Counted from the first letter of the stretch, positions 1 through 9,847 are shown. The stretch is DNA of 40,000 nt from Selaginella moellendorffii (GCF_000143415.4 NW_003314281.1:855096-895095); one strand, 5' to 3'. The notes: a model not told the origin generated them from the letters alone. A program made the numbers and translations.

Positions 1-1416
1 TCTTATGTGTTTCTAGCTGAGTATTCTCGACTTGGCTTTTAGTTCTCTTTTGCTCTGTCTTGTACTGGCTTGGTAAGAACCCTCGCATATTGAGACTACT
101 CCCTCAATATGGCCAGATGATAGCTTACCATGTCTGCCAAACACCCTCGCTATCATGCCTTTTGTGTTAGTCTCATTTCGGTCCTAAATGTTATTTATGG
201 AAAGTGTCAAGATTCACTCATTTGGCATGTCTACAGAATGTAGAGGTTGGCCTGAACACAATGGTATTCATCCCGTGTCCAAATTTGCAATCTAGGGACA
301 TTCCATATTTACATATTTAGTAAGTTTCGAGCTTGTCCCAGAGACTAACTCTTGGTACTATGGGAGGCTTGGGGTGAAAGCCCAAAGCTTGTGTTCCTCA
401 AAGGGCAGGGGGGGGGGGAGGGGGGGGGGGGGGGGGGGGCCGGGGGGAGGGGGGGGGGCAGGGGAGGGGGTGGGGGAGGCAGGCGTGGGGGGGGGGTCGG
501 GTGGGGGGGGGGGGGGGGGGGTGGGGGGGGGGGAGGGGGGTTTGGGGGGAGGGGGGGGGGGGGGGGGGAGGGGGGGGGGGGGGGCCGGGGGGATCACAAG
601 GGAGGATCCGTTCACAAAAGCCCTATTTGATACAATGATTCCGATGGTGGACTCGGCCGAGCCTTTGGGGGGGGGGGGGGGCTGCAGGGGGTTCCAAAAG
701 TATAGTAGGGATAGTGAGGTCTAGGAACCAGTCTTGAAGGAACTCTCTAGTGATGCTTCCAAACTGACTTGGGGTTGAGATTGGGGCCGAAGGGCCTTAG
801 GTGGGAATGAGTATGGACTCGAGTGGTGCCGGAGACTCCACCCAAGGAAGTGCTCATGAGCAGCTCCCACTCCCGAAAGGGAAACCGATTGCGGTGCTCC
901 CGGCTCATGTGGAGTGGTGCCCCACTTGAGTACCTTGTGGCTTATTGGTCCTTGCCCTTCCTAGGGGCTTGGGCCTTCCCTTCAAGATGGAAGTGGGGGG
1001 GTAAAGGTACCCATACTGGGCTATTAGACCATTGTGTTTTGCCCCAATGTCCTGTAGCAAGTCTTGCACCCAAGGCTTGGGATTTAGAGGGTCCCATGAT
1101 CAAGTCTTGTTGTACCAAGGGATGTTAAGAACTTGGAGGCTTTGTGTGCTTGGCTGCTTGTGCCTATGGGGAGTGTAGCCAAACCTTAAGTCCAGTTTAA
1201 CCCGGGGAGGGGGATTGAGAGAGAATTGGGAATCTGTGGATGGATGGCTAATGCTCTGTTGCTCGTGTAGTGAGTAGCTGAAACTAAGTAGGACCAAGTA
1301 GGAGCTGGTACAATAGGCGAGAACCTTGGCGAGGGAGGTTAGCAAAAGCTAAGGCAGTGTTGGTCGGATAGACGAGGTAAGCTGGCAAATTGGAAAGGAA
1401 AAATTTGTGGCTTACA
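1..1416 (+). repeat. 5' LTR of chromovirus A (left end outside the window)
   Basis: The right boundary is fixed by the terminal CTTACA at 1411-1416 followed directly by the primer-binding site. The other LTR of the same element begins TGTAAG at 22944, the exact inverted match of CTTACA. Bases 640-1370 align closely with 23320-24020. The landmark GGGTGAAAGCCCAAAG at 372-387 recurs in all four LTRs seen (13843, 23304, and 34066 on the minus strand). Bases 1-400 do not match the 3' LTR but match the reverse complement of 34033-34447, so this LTR looks chimeric. ORFs here, including glycine-rich and proline-rich ones, are low-complexity artefacts. Confidence 0.8.
408..595. repeat. Long interrupted poly-G tract inside the LTR
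   Basis: Almost all G, with scattered A, T and C. A second G-run of about 14 lies at 668-681. A related C-run sits at 34032-34050 in the minus-strand LTR, at the same distance from the shared GGGTGAAAGCCC landmark, while the other two LTRs have only 6-11 G there. It marks the point where similarity switches from one LTR type to another. It could be a real hypervariable microsatellite or an assembly artefact. Confidence 0.85.
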
Positions 1417-1419
1417 ATT

Positions 1420-1431
1420 TGGTATCAGAGC
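1420..1431 (+). other. Primer-binding site, initiator Met tRNA type
   Basis: TGGTATCAGAGC lies four bases after the LTR end. It complements the 3' end of plant initiator methionine tRNA, the usual minus-strand primer of plant Ty3/gypsy elements. It fixes element orientation as plus. Confidence 0.9.
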
Positions 1432-1475
1432 TTTTTCCTCAGTTCTAGCGAAGGATAAAGGCGGATTGCTGGGAG

Positions 1476-2640
1476 ATGGCAAAGGCAAGGCAGAAACGAA
1501 CCAAGGTGGAGACGGAACCTCCTCCAGAGCTGGAGCCTCCGGTCGAACAAGAAGCTATGGATGAGGAATCCTTCTATGAGGAGGACTCTAGTGAGGAAAT
1601 TTCAAAACATGAGTTCAGTGGTGAGGTTTGGTTGTCCAAAACTCGATTGGACGTTCTAGAAGGACAATTGGCATAGACCAATACCCTGCTGGAGACTCTC
1701 GTATGCAAGTTAAAGCGTGACGAGAAGTGGAAGAAAAGGCAAAAGATTGCGGATGCTGGTAGAACAAAAGGTGCGGACCCTTCGACAAAGACTGAGGCAA
1801 AACCAAAGAAGATCGAATAGACCAAAGTGGAATCAATCCTTTAGGTAGTTCCCAAGTACAAACCAAAGCCCCCATTGGCCTTCAAGGGAGTGAACAACTA
1901 TAAGGTGGTGGAGGATTGGTTTTACAATATGGAGGACTACTTCTAAGCATTGCGGTTACCGAGCTCGGAGAAGGTTCCATGTGCAAAACTATACTTGGCA
2001 GATAATGCCAAGTCTTGGTGGAGAACGACAAAGGCCAACAAAGGATCGGTGGCCACTTGGGAAATGATGAAGGCGAGGATCCATGCAACTTACGTTCCTC
2101 CGAATGCTACTCTACATCTAAGATACGAGCTAAGTAGGCTGAAGCAGACCGGAACCATTCAGGAGTATGTGAATGGGTTTATGGCAAAGAGGATACTTGT
2201 CACGGACATGGGGGATATGGATGCATTCCATGCCTTCATATCAGGCTTGCAAACCTGGGCTCGCGGTGAGGTGATGCGTTGGAACCCGACCAAATACAAG
2301 GAAGCGTTGGATGTGGCTATCAAGGTGCATTTCAATGATAACCTGTGAAAGGGGAACACAACAGGGTCAGGGTTCACGTTTAGCAAAGGGGCCAAATCAA
2401 GGGGAACGTATAGCAAAGGGAAATTCAAGAAGAGTTTCTCTAAGAATGAGTCCTCGGGGTTCCAGAAAGGCAAATCTGGTGGCTAGCGAGCAAGTACGTG
2501 GGGGAGTCAAGCAAAAAAAGACAAACCCATGAATAAGAGGGTCAAATCGGTTAGCAACGTGGGAAACAACGTATGCTACAATTGCGGTGAAGCAGGACAC
2601 TTTTCGAGGGAATGTCCTTATCGGAAGAAGGCCAGGGCCA
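1476..2640 (+). pseudogene. gag of chromovirus A, broken
   Basis: Ty3/gypsy capsid/nucleocapsid region. The ATG at 1476 opens an acidic N-terminus, and the frame then continues through single in-frame stops (TAG at about 1674, 1818 and 1842, TAA at about 1944) to the capsid core. That core includes the stretches WWRTTKAN and YVNGFMAKR and ends at about 2348. A CCHC zinc knuckle, CYNCGEAGHFSREC, lies at 2574-2615 in a different frame, so at least one indel separates capsid and nucleocapsid. Many stops are one transition away from Trp or Gln codons. The product would have packaged element RNA; this copy cannot make it. Confidence 0.8.
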
Positions 2641-3207
2641 ATATGGCCATTAAGTCGGATGAAATCCAAATTGAGGTATGTGATCCAGTCCCTAGCTCAA
2701 AGTTACTCATTACACGAGCAACTTTGGTAGAGAGTCGTTCATGACATCTACTAGCCCTCCGAGGGAAGCTCGGAGGTAGCTTTGTTAAGATCCTTATTGA
2801 CACAGGTGCTTCGGATAATTTTATGGCTGCAGACATAGTCCAGCAAATCGGACTAACGGTGTAGCGGCTGGGCGAACCAAAGACTATAGAGTTTGTTTAA
2901 GGTAGCCAAAGCACCGATGAGGTACTTCGACAAACAAGAGTCGAAGTACGGACATGGAAAGTAGACATGGATTTCACCGTGTTGGACATGGCGGGATTTG
3001 ACGTGATCTTTGGGATGGATTAGTTCAATCGGTTCGTGGTAGCCCTGTGTGGACAAGGTAGGAACTTTGTGGTACTAGCAAATGCCCAAGGAAGAAGATC
3101 CAGGGTGGAGGCCCAGGATCTAAAGGTAGGGCAATGCAAGGCCAAAGATTCCTGCTTAAACCTGGTGTCCACGAGAAGGCAACTCACTAAAGGAACCAAG
3201 GAAACTC
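2641..3207 (+). pseudogene. Retropepsin-like protease of chromovirus A, broken
   Basis: The aspartic protease signature D-T-G-A-S sits at 2799-2813, preceded by a hydrophobic strand and followed by a second-half motif (DVIFGMD). In-frame stops occur after QQIGLTV, after IEFV and after FGMD; the last is where gypsy proteases usually have Trp. The frame runs up to the TA at 3208-3209 and resumes at 19520 after the inserted DNA transposon. The protease would mature the Gag-Pol polyprotein. Decayed and split, it is not functional. Confidence 0.8.
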
Positions 3208-3209
3208 TA

Positions 3210-3225
3210 TTTCGTTAAAGTGGGA
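3210..3225 (+). repeat. Left terminal inverted repeat
   Basis: A 16-bp perfect match in inverted orientation to 19502-19517. The last 8 bases, AAGTGGGA, are echoed inverted at about 3235-3242 (TCCCACTT), which gives a subterminal hairpin. The right end has a similar imperfect echo. Confidence 0.85.
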
Positions 3226-3643
3226 ATTGTCATTATCCCACTTGTAAAATAAGGTTTCCAAACCTTTATATAGTATATAAATATAACAAAATTCAACTGC
3301 ATTGAGGCACATGCCATTTTATTTTAAACAAGGAAATGTCTACTCAATCACTTCTCCTCCCCCTGCCACTGCTTCACCTCTCTCTTCTCCTTGTCATCGT
3401 CGTCCAATTTCTTTCCATCTTTTTAATATTGGCTCAGTTGCTCCGAGTCTAGGTGGAGCCCAAGTCCCTATTCAATCTTTACTTTCCCCTTATTAATAAA
3501 ACAACTTCGTAGACTTCCAATAACATGCTGTAACACTTCTAGTATAATGCAAATCCTCTCAAAGAATTGTCTTTTAATATTAATACAATGGCATGGAACC
3601 CCATGCCATAATAAGTTACATTTTTAAATAAATACATGCCATC
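3226..3643. other. Left subterminal region of the transposon, no gene seen
   Basis: AT-rich DNA with a short perfect hairpin (AAGGTTT-CC-AAACCTT, 3251-3266), a half copy of the element palindrome at about 3306-3316 and a full variant copy at 3590-3611. Short ORFs here are low-complexity and have no recognisable domain. The polyadenylation signal of the minus-strand gene should lie here but is not clear. Confidence 0.5.
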
Positions 3644-4506
3644 TCAAACTGTTATTTTTTGCCTCCAACGCCTATACAATAATCTTGGAATTTCATCACT
3701 CTCCACACTATCAGGATTTAAACCCAATAGTAATGCCATCTCTTCTCTAATACATCCACGCTCATGTTCAGTGGTCGAAGAACCCATCCGGTTGAGCAGA
3801 TTATGGAGATGCGGATAGTGCTTGGCTAGACAATATACATACCATAAATGATGACTGGTGTCTGTCCGATCAAATGGCTTCTGATATACCGTTCCATCTG
3901 CCATTTGGTTGATTTCTGCAGCCACCTCCTGGAATGGCCGGTTCTCTATCACCATCGCTCCAAGCCGTTTTGCAAAGTCCCCCAGAACATACGGTTTCTT
4001 CTCCCTAGTTTCCATATTGCAAGAGATGGGGTGCACTGCATATGTGTGTGTGTTCGCTGCAGTTTTAATCGGCGAGTCATCGATGATGAGGATTTCACTT
4101 GACCTAGCAGTCCGGTTCATCACTACAGCCTCTGGCTTGACGAAGATGGGCTTGCTACCCCTCACATGGACCATAGTCAAGCAATCCTCCTGCGTTAGGA
4201 GAAAGTCAAATGGTAATATTACTCGCGTCTGATCATGCATCATCTGTAGCAATGTTAATGCATTGTGGCGCATCATGGATGTCCAAACTCCCAATTGCAA
4301 ATTGAACCCGGCCCTCTGTTTTAAGTGTCGCATGGTCATTATTAGATCCCGCAGTTTCTCCCGTGTGATTAATGTGAATCTGTCTCTTTTGACCAACTTG
4401 CGACCGCAGGCTTTGGAGGGTGCAGTGACATTCGAGGACGAGCCACGCTCATGGGAGAAAAGGACACCGTTCAGATCAAAAACTATACAGTACCTTCGCC
4501 GTGACT
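3644..4506 (-). CDS. HAD-like phosphatase domain, FCP1/NIF type, C-terminal exon
   Basis: 287 codons uninterrupted to the stop at 3644-3646. Motif I reads CIVFDLNGVL: the nucleophile Asp is present, but the second Asp of the canonical DxDGT is Asn, as in some plant NIF-family proteins with an LDLNG-type box. GVWTSMMRHN matches the family's motif II region, a Lys-containing stretch (FVKPEAVVM) follows, and the metal-binding motif is LIIDDSPIKT. The length suits one SCP/FCP1 catalytic domain. Known relatives dephosphorylate Ser/Thr, for example in the RNA polymerase II tail; activity here is uncertain because of the Asp-to-Asn change. The 47-nt intron 4507-4553 joins it to the repeat exon in phase 1. 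Confidence 0.75.
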
Positions 4507-4553
4507 CTGAAATGAAATGCGTCAGCATAAAAAATGGTACAAGTCAATTTTAC

Positions 4554-5300
4554 CATCTACAATATTAGCGAATGGTGCTCCTGATGGTCGTTGAGAGGGT
4601 TTTGGTCGAGGAAATGTGAAGGGCGGAAATACTCTCCTCTGCAATGTGGGGTCAATCACATCTGATGGCGTGTGGGCACATGCCATTTCAGCTGTAGACT
4701 CTGGTACAATTGGCTCAACAGTGGCATGGGGTGGTTCCGATGGCGTGTGATCACACGCCATTTCAGCTGGTGCCTCCGTTGGCAAAGTGGACATGACCAA
4801 ACAGGCAGCAGGGGCGGTGTAGGGAGGTTCCAACGGCGCGTAGTCAGACGATTGGGCACATGTTGAGTCCGTTGGAAATGAGGATATGACCGGCTCGGCG
4901 GCTGGGGCGGCCTCATGTGGGTCCAATGGCGCCTAGTCACTGTCAGTTGGATACATGGACAAGATTGACTCAGTGGTATGGGCAGCATCAAGTGGAGCGT
5001 GGTCAACTTGCTTGGCGTTGATATGGATAGTAGCCTCCACCAGCTCTAATGACTCTTGCAGGCAAGTAGAGTCCACTGGCAGATCCATATGCATGTCCAA
5101 ATATCTCCCTTCGATTGAGATGGTATCCTCCCGTGCTACTAAAAACAAACTCATTAGCACATTGAATCGACTATACTATATTTACCATCAACTGCTATTG
5201 AGGAATTAGGACCGATATCACTTGGGCACACTGCTGATTCTGAAGGATTGGACATACGTTTCGACCCTTGCTTGGCACTATCCTTCCTCGACACTAAAGG
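4554..5300 (-). CDS. Repeat-region exons with palindromes inside codons
   Basis: Exons 5300-5186 and 5138-4554, joined by a 47-nt intron, with an 8-nt micro-exon upstream (5343-5350). The encoded region carries degenerate repeats of about 27-31 residues. Each repeat has an APLDPP/TPSEPP-like box, an acidic stretch and a variant of the box MACDHTPSEP. Two of these boxes are encoded by element palindromes (4665-4686 and the perfect 4740-4761), so the palindrome is translated here instead of spliced out. One TAG lies at 4933-4935. No known domain is recognised. Confidence 0.6.
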
Positions 5301-5414
5301 CTAGAGTTTGTATCTTAATTCAACTGAATAATCTCTACTTACCATTTGCTCTGCAACCTACATGGACAATGTTAGAAATGGTAAAAGGTTAGGAATGGAT
5401 GTACTATTATTTAC

Positions 5415-5981
5415 CTGATGGTTTGTCTTGTATGACCTTCCTCCACTGCTCTTTGGCCACCTCAGGCTGGCCATCGTCGTCATCATCGTCGTCGTCGTTA
5501 TTGTGATCGTCACCATTGTGAGGACCATCCAAGTCCTCTTCATCCTCCTCTTCTTCATCCTCCTCTTCTTCATCCTCCTCTTCTTTGTCCTCCTCTTCGT
5601 CCTTCTACTCTTCCTGCTCATTATCTTTCTCTGGCTCCTCATCCCCCTCCTGCATTTCTTCCATAGGCTGCTCAGGCTGGATGGCTTGTTCTTCCAGGAC
5701 CATCTTGGGAAAATCATTTGGCCGAGTCTCCATCTCAAAATACAAGACATCCATAGCCTGTTTTAGTGCGTGACCTAGGATCGTATCCTCACCCGACTGT
5801 CTTAACATGGTTTCTGCACGTTTTTGCACCCTTCGAAGACGACGAGATGAGAAAAACGTGGCCTTGACTTGAAAAGCATCCCTCATCCATTGTACCTCTC
5901 CATTGAGATTGGGGAAGGGGAGTCCGCCATAGGAATCTGAGTCAGGAGGTGGTGACTGGCTGCTTTCACTCAGCCCTTGAT
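5415..5981 (-). CDS. Acidic-tract exon
   Basis: 189 codons. The first 120 residues include a helical segment with paired Arg (SSRRLRRVQKR). They are followed by a long Glu/Asp tract encoded by GAGGAGGAT and GACGAC repeats at about 5470-5620, with an in-frame TAG at 5605-5607. Plus-strand ORFs here, rich in Ile and Val, are shadows of the acidic codons. Acidic tracts of this kind occur in chromatin and histone-binding proteins, but the role here is unknown. Confidence 0.65.
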
Positions 5982-7180
5982 CTGCAATGAATGGCATGAG
6001 CACACACGCCATAACCACGAGGCATTACCTATCATCATTTCGTTGCCCTTCTTCCTTTTCGAATCAAATGCCTTTGATCCCGACGACTATCCAACGTGCT
6101 TTCGCTTTTTATGACCACTGTCAGTTTGAGCTTGATCTGCAAGAAATGGCATGAGGACCCACGCAATAACCATGACGCTTTACTTCCCGTCTTTGGAGGC
6201 TTTGTCGTGCCTTCCGCATCCTCAGGTGCCTGCTCCTCAATTCCGTTTCGCTTTCGTTTCTTATGCGCCCGTTCTACAGAAATAGCATGAGGATATACGC
6301 GATAAGCACACAAATGCTTTTACCCTTCCTCCTCTGCCCTGGTCGGTTGTCCATCTCTTTGTCTACAGCGTCTGAAAGCTGTTTTGCAGGTAGCCTAATT
6401 CGAGGTTCACGATGTCTCCTTGGCACTTGAACTGTATATTATTGCATCAACACATGCAACATCCCATAATATTTTTAAGTTACCTTTCATAAAGTTTTCC
6501 ATTGGTTCAACTCGTTCCCCTGAAATACAAACTTAGATAAGTGCATGGGGCCATATGTCATGATCGTACCTGTTTCGGAACTCTCCTTATCACTCTTCGA
6601 GGCCTCCCCCTCCTCCATTGGAGGCACGTTGTTCCGTTCGATTTCCTCGACGCGATCTGCAAGAACATTAGTTAATTGCGTGGGGCCACACGCCATCAAA
6701 CCTTCAGGTTCTTGTCGTGAGGTCTACGCTGCTTGCCCTAGTCTCTTTGGAATTTGAGCTGCAAGAAGCAATGGCATGAGAATTCACGTATAACAAAAAT
6801 GATTGGTACCTCTCGTCCGTTGTACTTGGCTGGTGCTTGTTTGTTTTGCCTTTGAAGAAGTGTCTCCTGCAAGGAATAGCATGAGACCACACGCCATTGC
6901 AAATATAATGTGTACCTCCTTTTTTCCTATTGCTTGTCTGTTTGTCCTTCTTCGACGCGCCACCAGTGCGCTTTTCAGTCCTCGTGTCTGAATATTCACA
7001 ACGATCTATAATCAAAATGGCATGAGGCCTCACGTGACCTTACCTTGTGCAGGTTGTGAGCTTGGCCCAACATGGGTATCTTCAACAGTAGCTATTAACG
7101 CCGTTTCAGCATCTGGGGGTGGCCACGCTCCTGCATACAGAGCTTGGGAGATAACATTTAAACTTAAAGTGCGTACTCAC
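5982..7180 (-). CDS. Array of nine basic mini-exons separated by 38-52-nt palindrome introns
   Basis: Exons of 87, 90, 57, 57, 87, 36, 108, 90 and 108 nt, every one a multiple of 3 and every flanking intron in phase 1. Introns: 7131-7180, 7006-7043 (38 nt), 6867-6915, 6759-6809, 6657-6701, 6520-6569, 6432-6483, 6274-6323, 6137-6183 and 5982-6028. Eight of these ten carry one copy of the 22-bp palindrome, which fills about half the intron. Several exons begin ATC after TTGCAG or a close variant and encode a related D-Q/R start followed by Lys/Arg-rich sequence (KKRKR, SKKDKQ, SKRKKG). This points to duplication of exon-intron units. The peptide is probably disordered with nuclear localisation signals. 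Confidence 0.7.
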
Positions 7181-8504
7181 CAGGTTCGCAGAGAAGATAC
7201 TGTTTTTCTTTGGCAACTGTAATTATATGCTCCATTGAAGTCACCTCTTTAATGGAGTTTGTCACCGCAACACATGGGACACCCTTGAGTAGTGCGGCTC
7301 AAAAGAATAGTCCGCCGCAGTTGTACTCGACAACGCATTTGCCCTTGGAATCAGAAGCAGGTGACCCACCCGCTATTGCGTTGAAGACCCAGCTGAGCAT
7401 TTCCCATGCTGCACCTGGAGCTTTCTCTGGATTCAAAAGCTCCATAGTCGTCTTCAGTTCCTCAGGTACGGGTAAATTGACCTCCCTCAGATCAATTCGA
7501 TCGGCCTTGTCGAACGAAGCTGGGAAGTCACTCTAGTCCCACTCTGCTGCAGGACCAATAACAAGGGTGAGTGTGAAGATGCAAACATTCATCGGTATCT
7601 TCTTCTTAGCCATTATCCCATAGATCTCCCGCATCTCCTTGCCTTTCAACCGAGCCTTCACCTCGTTCAAGGCCTTTCAGAACTTGTGATAGGATTCAGA
7701 GTCGTAGATCATATAGTGGACTGAAGATTCCACCTCCGCAAGTCCCACCATTAAGTCAATGATGGAGCTGACTTCGTCTGCATGAGTGATCTCCTCATTT
7801 GTGAAGTCCATCACACAAAAGATGTTTTTGACCTGCTCATCTCCGCGGGAAACGATGCTCCTCCACCTTTGATCCTCATCCGAATTCACGTATACCCGGT
7901 AAGGTTCTCGATAGGCCTCTGCTGCGGGGTCGAGCTGTTTCTGAAGCCGGCGGTCGACATCCCTCTTAATGAAATTTGGATACTGATCCAACTTCTCAGC
8001 TTTACTTTTCGTGGCATCCCGCAGCAGATCGATGAACTTGGGGGCCCCCTTCACGTACTCGTCGATGTCTTCATTTGACAACTCCAGCTCTTCCATCATC
8101 TCTTGTGTGGTGTCGATGCTCACCCTCTCCACGGCCACTTGCTCGAAGATCCAATCCTTCAATAGTGCACGAGCTCTCAGAGTCGTGCACAAGTCCTTGT
8201 ATGTCACAATATGGCCGGGAGTCATTTTGGTCTTGTTGAAGACTACCTCACCACGTAGAAGAGCATTAGCCACTGTCAGAAGGTCGTCGTCGTCTAGAGA
8301 CCGCGAGAAACGCAAGGCGTTGAGCTTCAAATCATTGGGCTTCCGGCCGTCCTCCACACCCATTGAGTTTAGCAACTCCCCGTCATGGTACCTCCTCAGC
8401 ACATCTACCCATTTGTCAAAAACAACTTTTGTCACGAGTAGAATGTTATGGATGCTGAGTGTGTCATTGACCCCCAGTGTTTTTGAGAGAAGACTCGAGA
8501 ATTC
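7181..8504 (-). CDS. Large helical exon, function unknown
   Basis: 1,324 nt joined in phase 0 to the ParB-like exon by a 54-nt intron (8505-8558) that contains a palindrome copy. The first 270 codons are uninterrupted, charged and mostly helical (for example ELELSNEDIDEYVK and DATKSKAEKLDQYP), with no motif I recognise. The rest contains stops at 7677 (TGA), 7533 (TAG) and 7299 (TGA) but stays in one frame to the donor at 7180, where the next intron is in phase 1. It could be a helical dimerisation region or the ParB-associated DNA-binding part; neither is shown. Confidence 0.6.
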
Positions 8505-8558
8505 CTGCAATGGAAATGGCGTGAGGCCACATGCTATGCCACATGCAACGAGGCTTAC

Positions 8559-9737
8559 CTGCCAGGCGCTAGTTGCTAGTGCACGTCCTTGTCCTGGTTT
8601 TTGTGGCTTCTTCAGTTGAACCCAGAGCTTCCGTGTTCATGCCAATGTCTCGTGCAGACCCGATTTGTAGCACGTTTCTTGCTTGACATTCTGCGCGTGG
8701 GAGATGTATATGATAGATCGGAGGGGCGAGTTGCCTTTTATCAGGCGGACAACTCTTGTCTTGAAGACTTTCTTCACCTCCTCGCCCACCATAATATCCA
8801 CAACTATCTCTTGCATCGCCAAGTTAGAATGCTGCCCGGAGACGGCATAGAACCGGATATTCTGATCGTCCAACACCTTCCTATTGATCAAGTCTGGAAA
8901 CCTCGTCTCGCCCTTCATTGTTCGGTAGTAGGGGATCACGTCTGCGATGTCGGGTGTTACTGGACTTGCTAGCATCTTCTGCTTCAGTTTCTCCACCCAC
9001 TCATCAGATACTAGCCTGTGGTTGTATTTGCTTTGGATGTCGATGTGGCTCACGTCGATTGTATAAACTTTGTTGGAATAGTAACAAGTACTATTATCTG
9101 CGACGATTTTTGCTGCCTCTTCTTGCTCTTTCTGCTCTTTGCGGCTCTTCTTTTTGGTGGGTGTAGTGTTCGAACCCGAGGCAATGGCATCACCGAGTAG
9201 CTTCTTTTTTGGAGCAGGAGAGTCAGACGTCGGCTTGAGCTTGACCACCCTTTTCTGCTTCGGGGTAGTCTCCAGATCGACCCCCTTCCCCTTCGCTTCG
9301 CGAACTGGAGTCACTCTCAATGGCTCAATGTTGGAATATAGTTTTTGAACATCGCCATAGGTGAGGTCCGTGGATTCTATGTGATCTTCATAGACCCGCA
9401 GCGTCTTTGAAATTGTGGGCCTCCTAGACAACCTCTCCCTAGCTCCCTCTAGGAATTCCTCATAGCCGCTGCCCCCCTCCGGGAAGCCGCTAGGATGTGC
9501 AAGGTGGATCTTGAAGGCGGATGCTATCTCCACCACAAGTGCCAGTCCATATTCTTGCATGCAACTGCATGGAGTGTCTGTCACTTGGATGAGGATCCCC
9601 ATGCATTCTTTTCTCCCACCATCTGTGTTGTACAGCCTCAGATCCTCGCCTTCCATCCCGAAAGTCCAACTGGTGAGCTCCTCCCCTTTCTCTGCATCCA
9701 CATTGACAGTGGCTGGAAGAAGAACGCAATTCCTCAC
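8559..9737 (-). CDS. Exon with ParB/sulfiredoxin-like domain
   Basis: 393 codons. The N-terminal 150 residues form an unrecognised globular-looking region. A basic linker rich in KKK and KRVVK (about residues 150-220) looks like a nuclear localisation region. The last third has the order of a ParB N-terminal domain: a strand (VYTIDVSHIDI), an Arg, a helix (SDEWVEKLKQKM), a strand ending VIPYY, then FYAVSGQHSNLAM, which sits where ParB has its G-E/Q-R/H-R nucleotide-binding box. ParB proteins bind palindromic parS sites and CTP; whether this one binds nucleotide or DNA is inference. The domain call rests on pattern only. One in-frame TGA at 8637-8639 lies near the end. Two copies of the element palindrome lie just upstream (9793, 9853). 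Confidence 0.5.
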
Positions 9738-9847
9738 CTGTTCAAAAATGCACAACAATTAGAGCTGACAGATGAAAAGCTAGCAGCTGGAAATAACGTG
9801 AGGCCACACACCATTCACCATTGCATCAGATGTCTTGAGGCTGCATC

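Larger units (their letters stand above)
3644..9847 (-). pseudogene. Multi-exon ParB-like / acidic / HAD-phosphatase-like transposon gene with in-frame stops
   Basis: One minus-strand gene. Exons modelled from GT..AG sites: 9737-8559, 8504-7181, 7130-7044, 7005-6916, 6866-6810, 6758-6702, 6656-6570, 6519-6484, 6431-6324, 6273-6184, 6136-6029, 5981-5415, 5350-5343, 5300-5186, 5138-4554 and 4506-3644. They total 5,361 nt, exactly 1,787 codons with the final stop. A 29-nt exon at 9847-9819 may precede them; the start codon is not located. All splice phases agree. Eight in-frame stops interrupt the frame: TGA at 8637, 7677 and 7299, and TAG at 7533, 6724, 6087, 5605 and 4933. There is no TAA and no frameshift, as expected for a recent copy decaying by G-to-A change. 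I know no described fusion of these domains. Confidence 0.75.

Noticed and set aside
352-724. Glycine-rich and proline-rich ORFs on both strands
   Set aside because: They are translations of the poly-G tract in the LTR, with no codon structure or domain.
3201-3209. Longer TIR starting CTCTATTT with no target duplication
   Set aside because: The extra symmetry comes from a palindromic target CTCTAGAG; TA duplication alone restores the retrotransposon frame.
3302-4568. Plus-strand ORFs opposite the HAD exon
   Set aside because: Shadows of the minus-strand domain, which has clear motifs I to III.
5428-5773. Hydrophobic plus-strand ORFs that look like membrane proteins
   Set aside because: They are the antisense of the Glu/Asp tract, which always reads as Leu/Ile/Phe/Val-rich.
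6487-7033. Separate small minus-strand genes beginning near the palindromes
   Set aside because: They are read-throughs of exon plus palindrome-intron; the spliced model gives one continuous frame.
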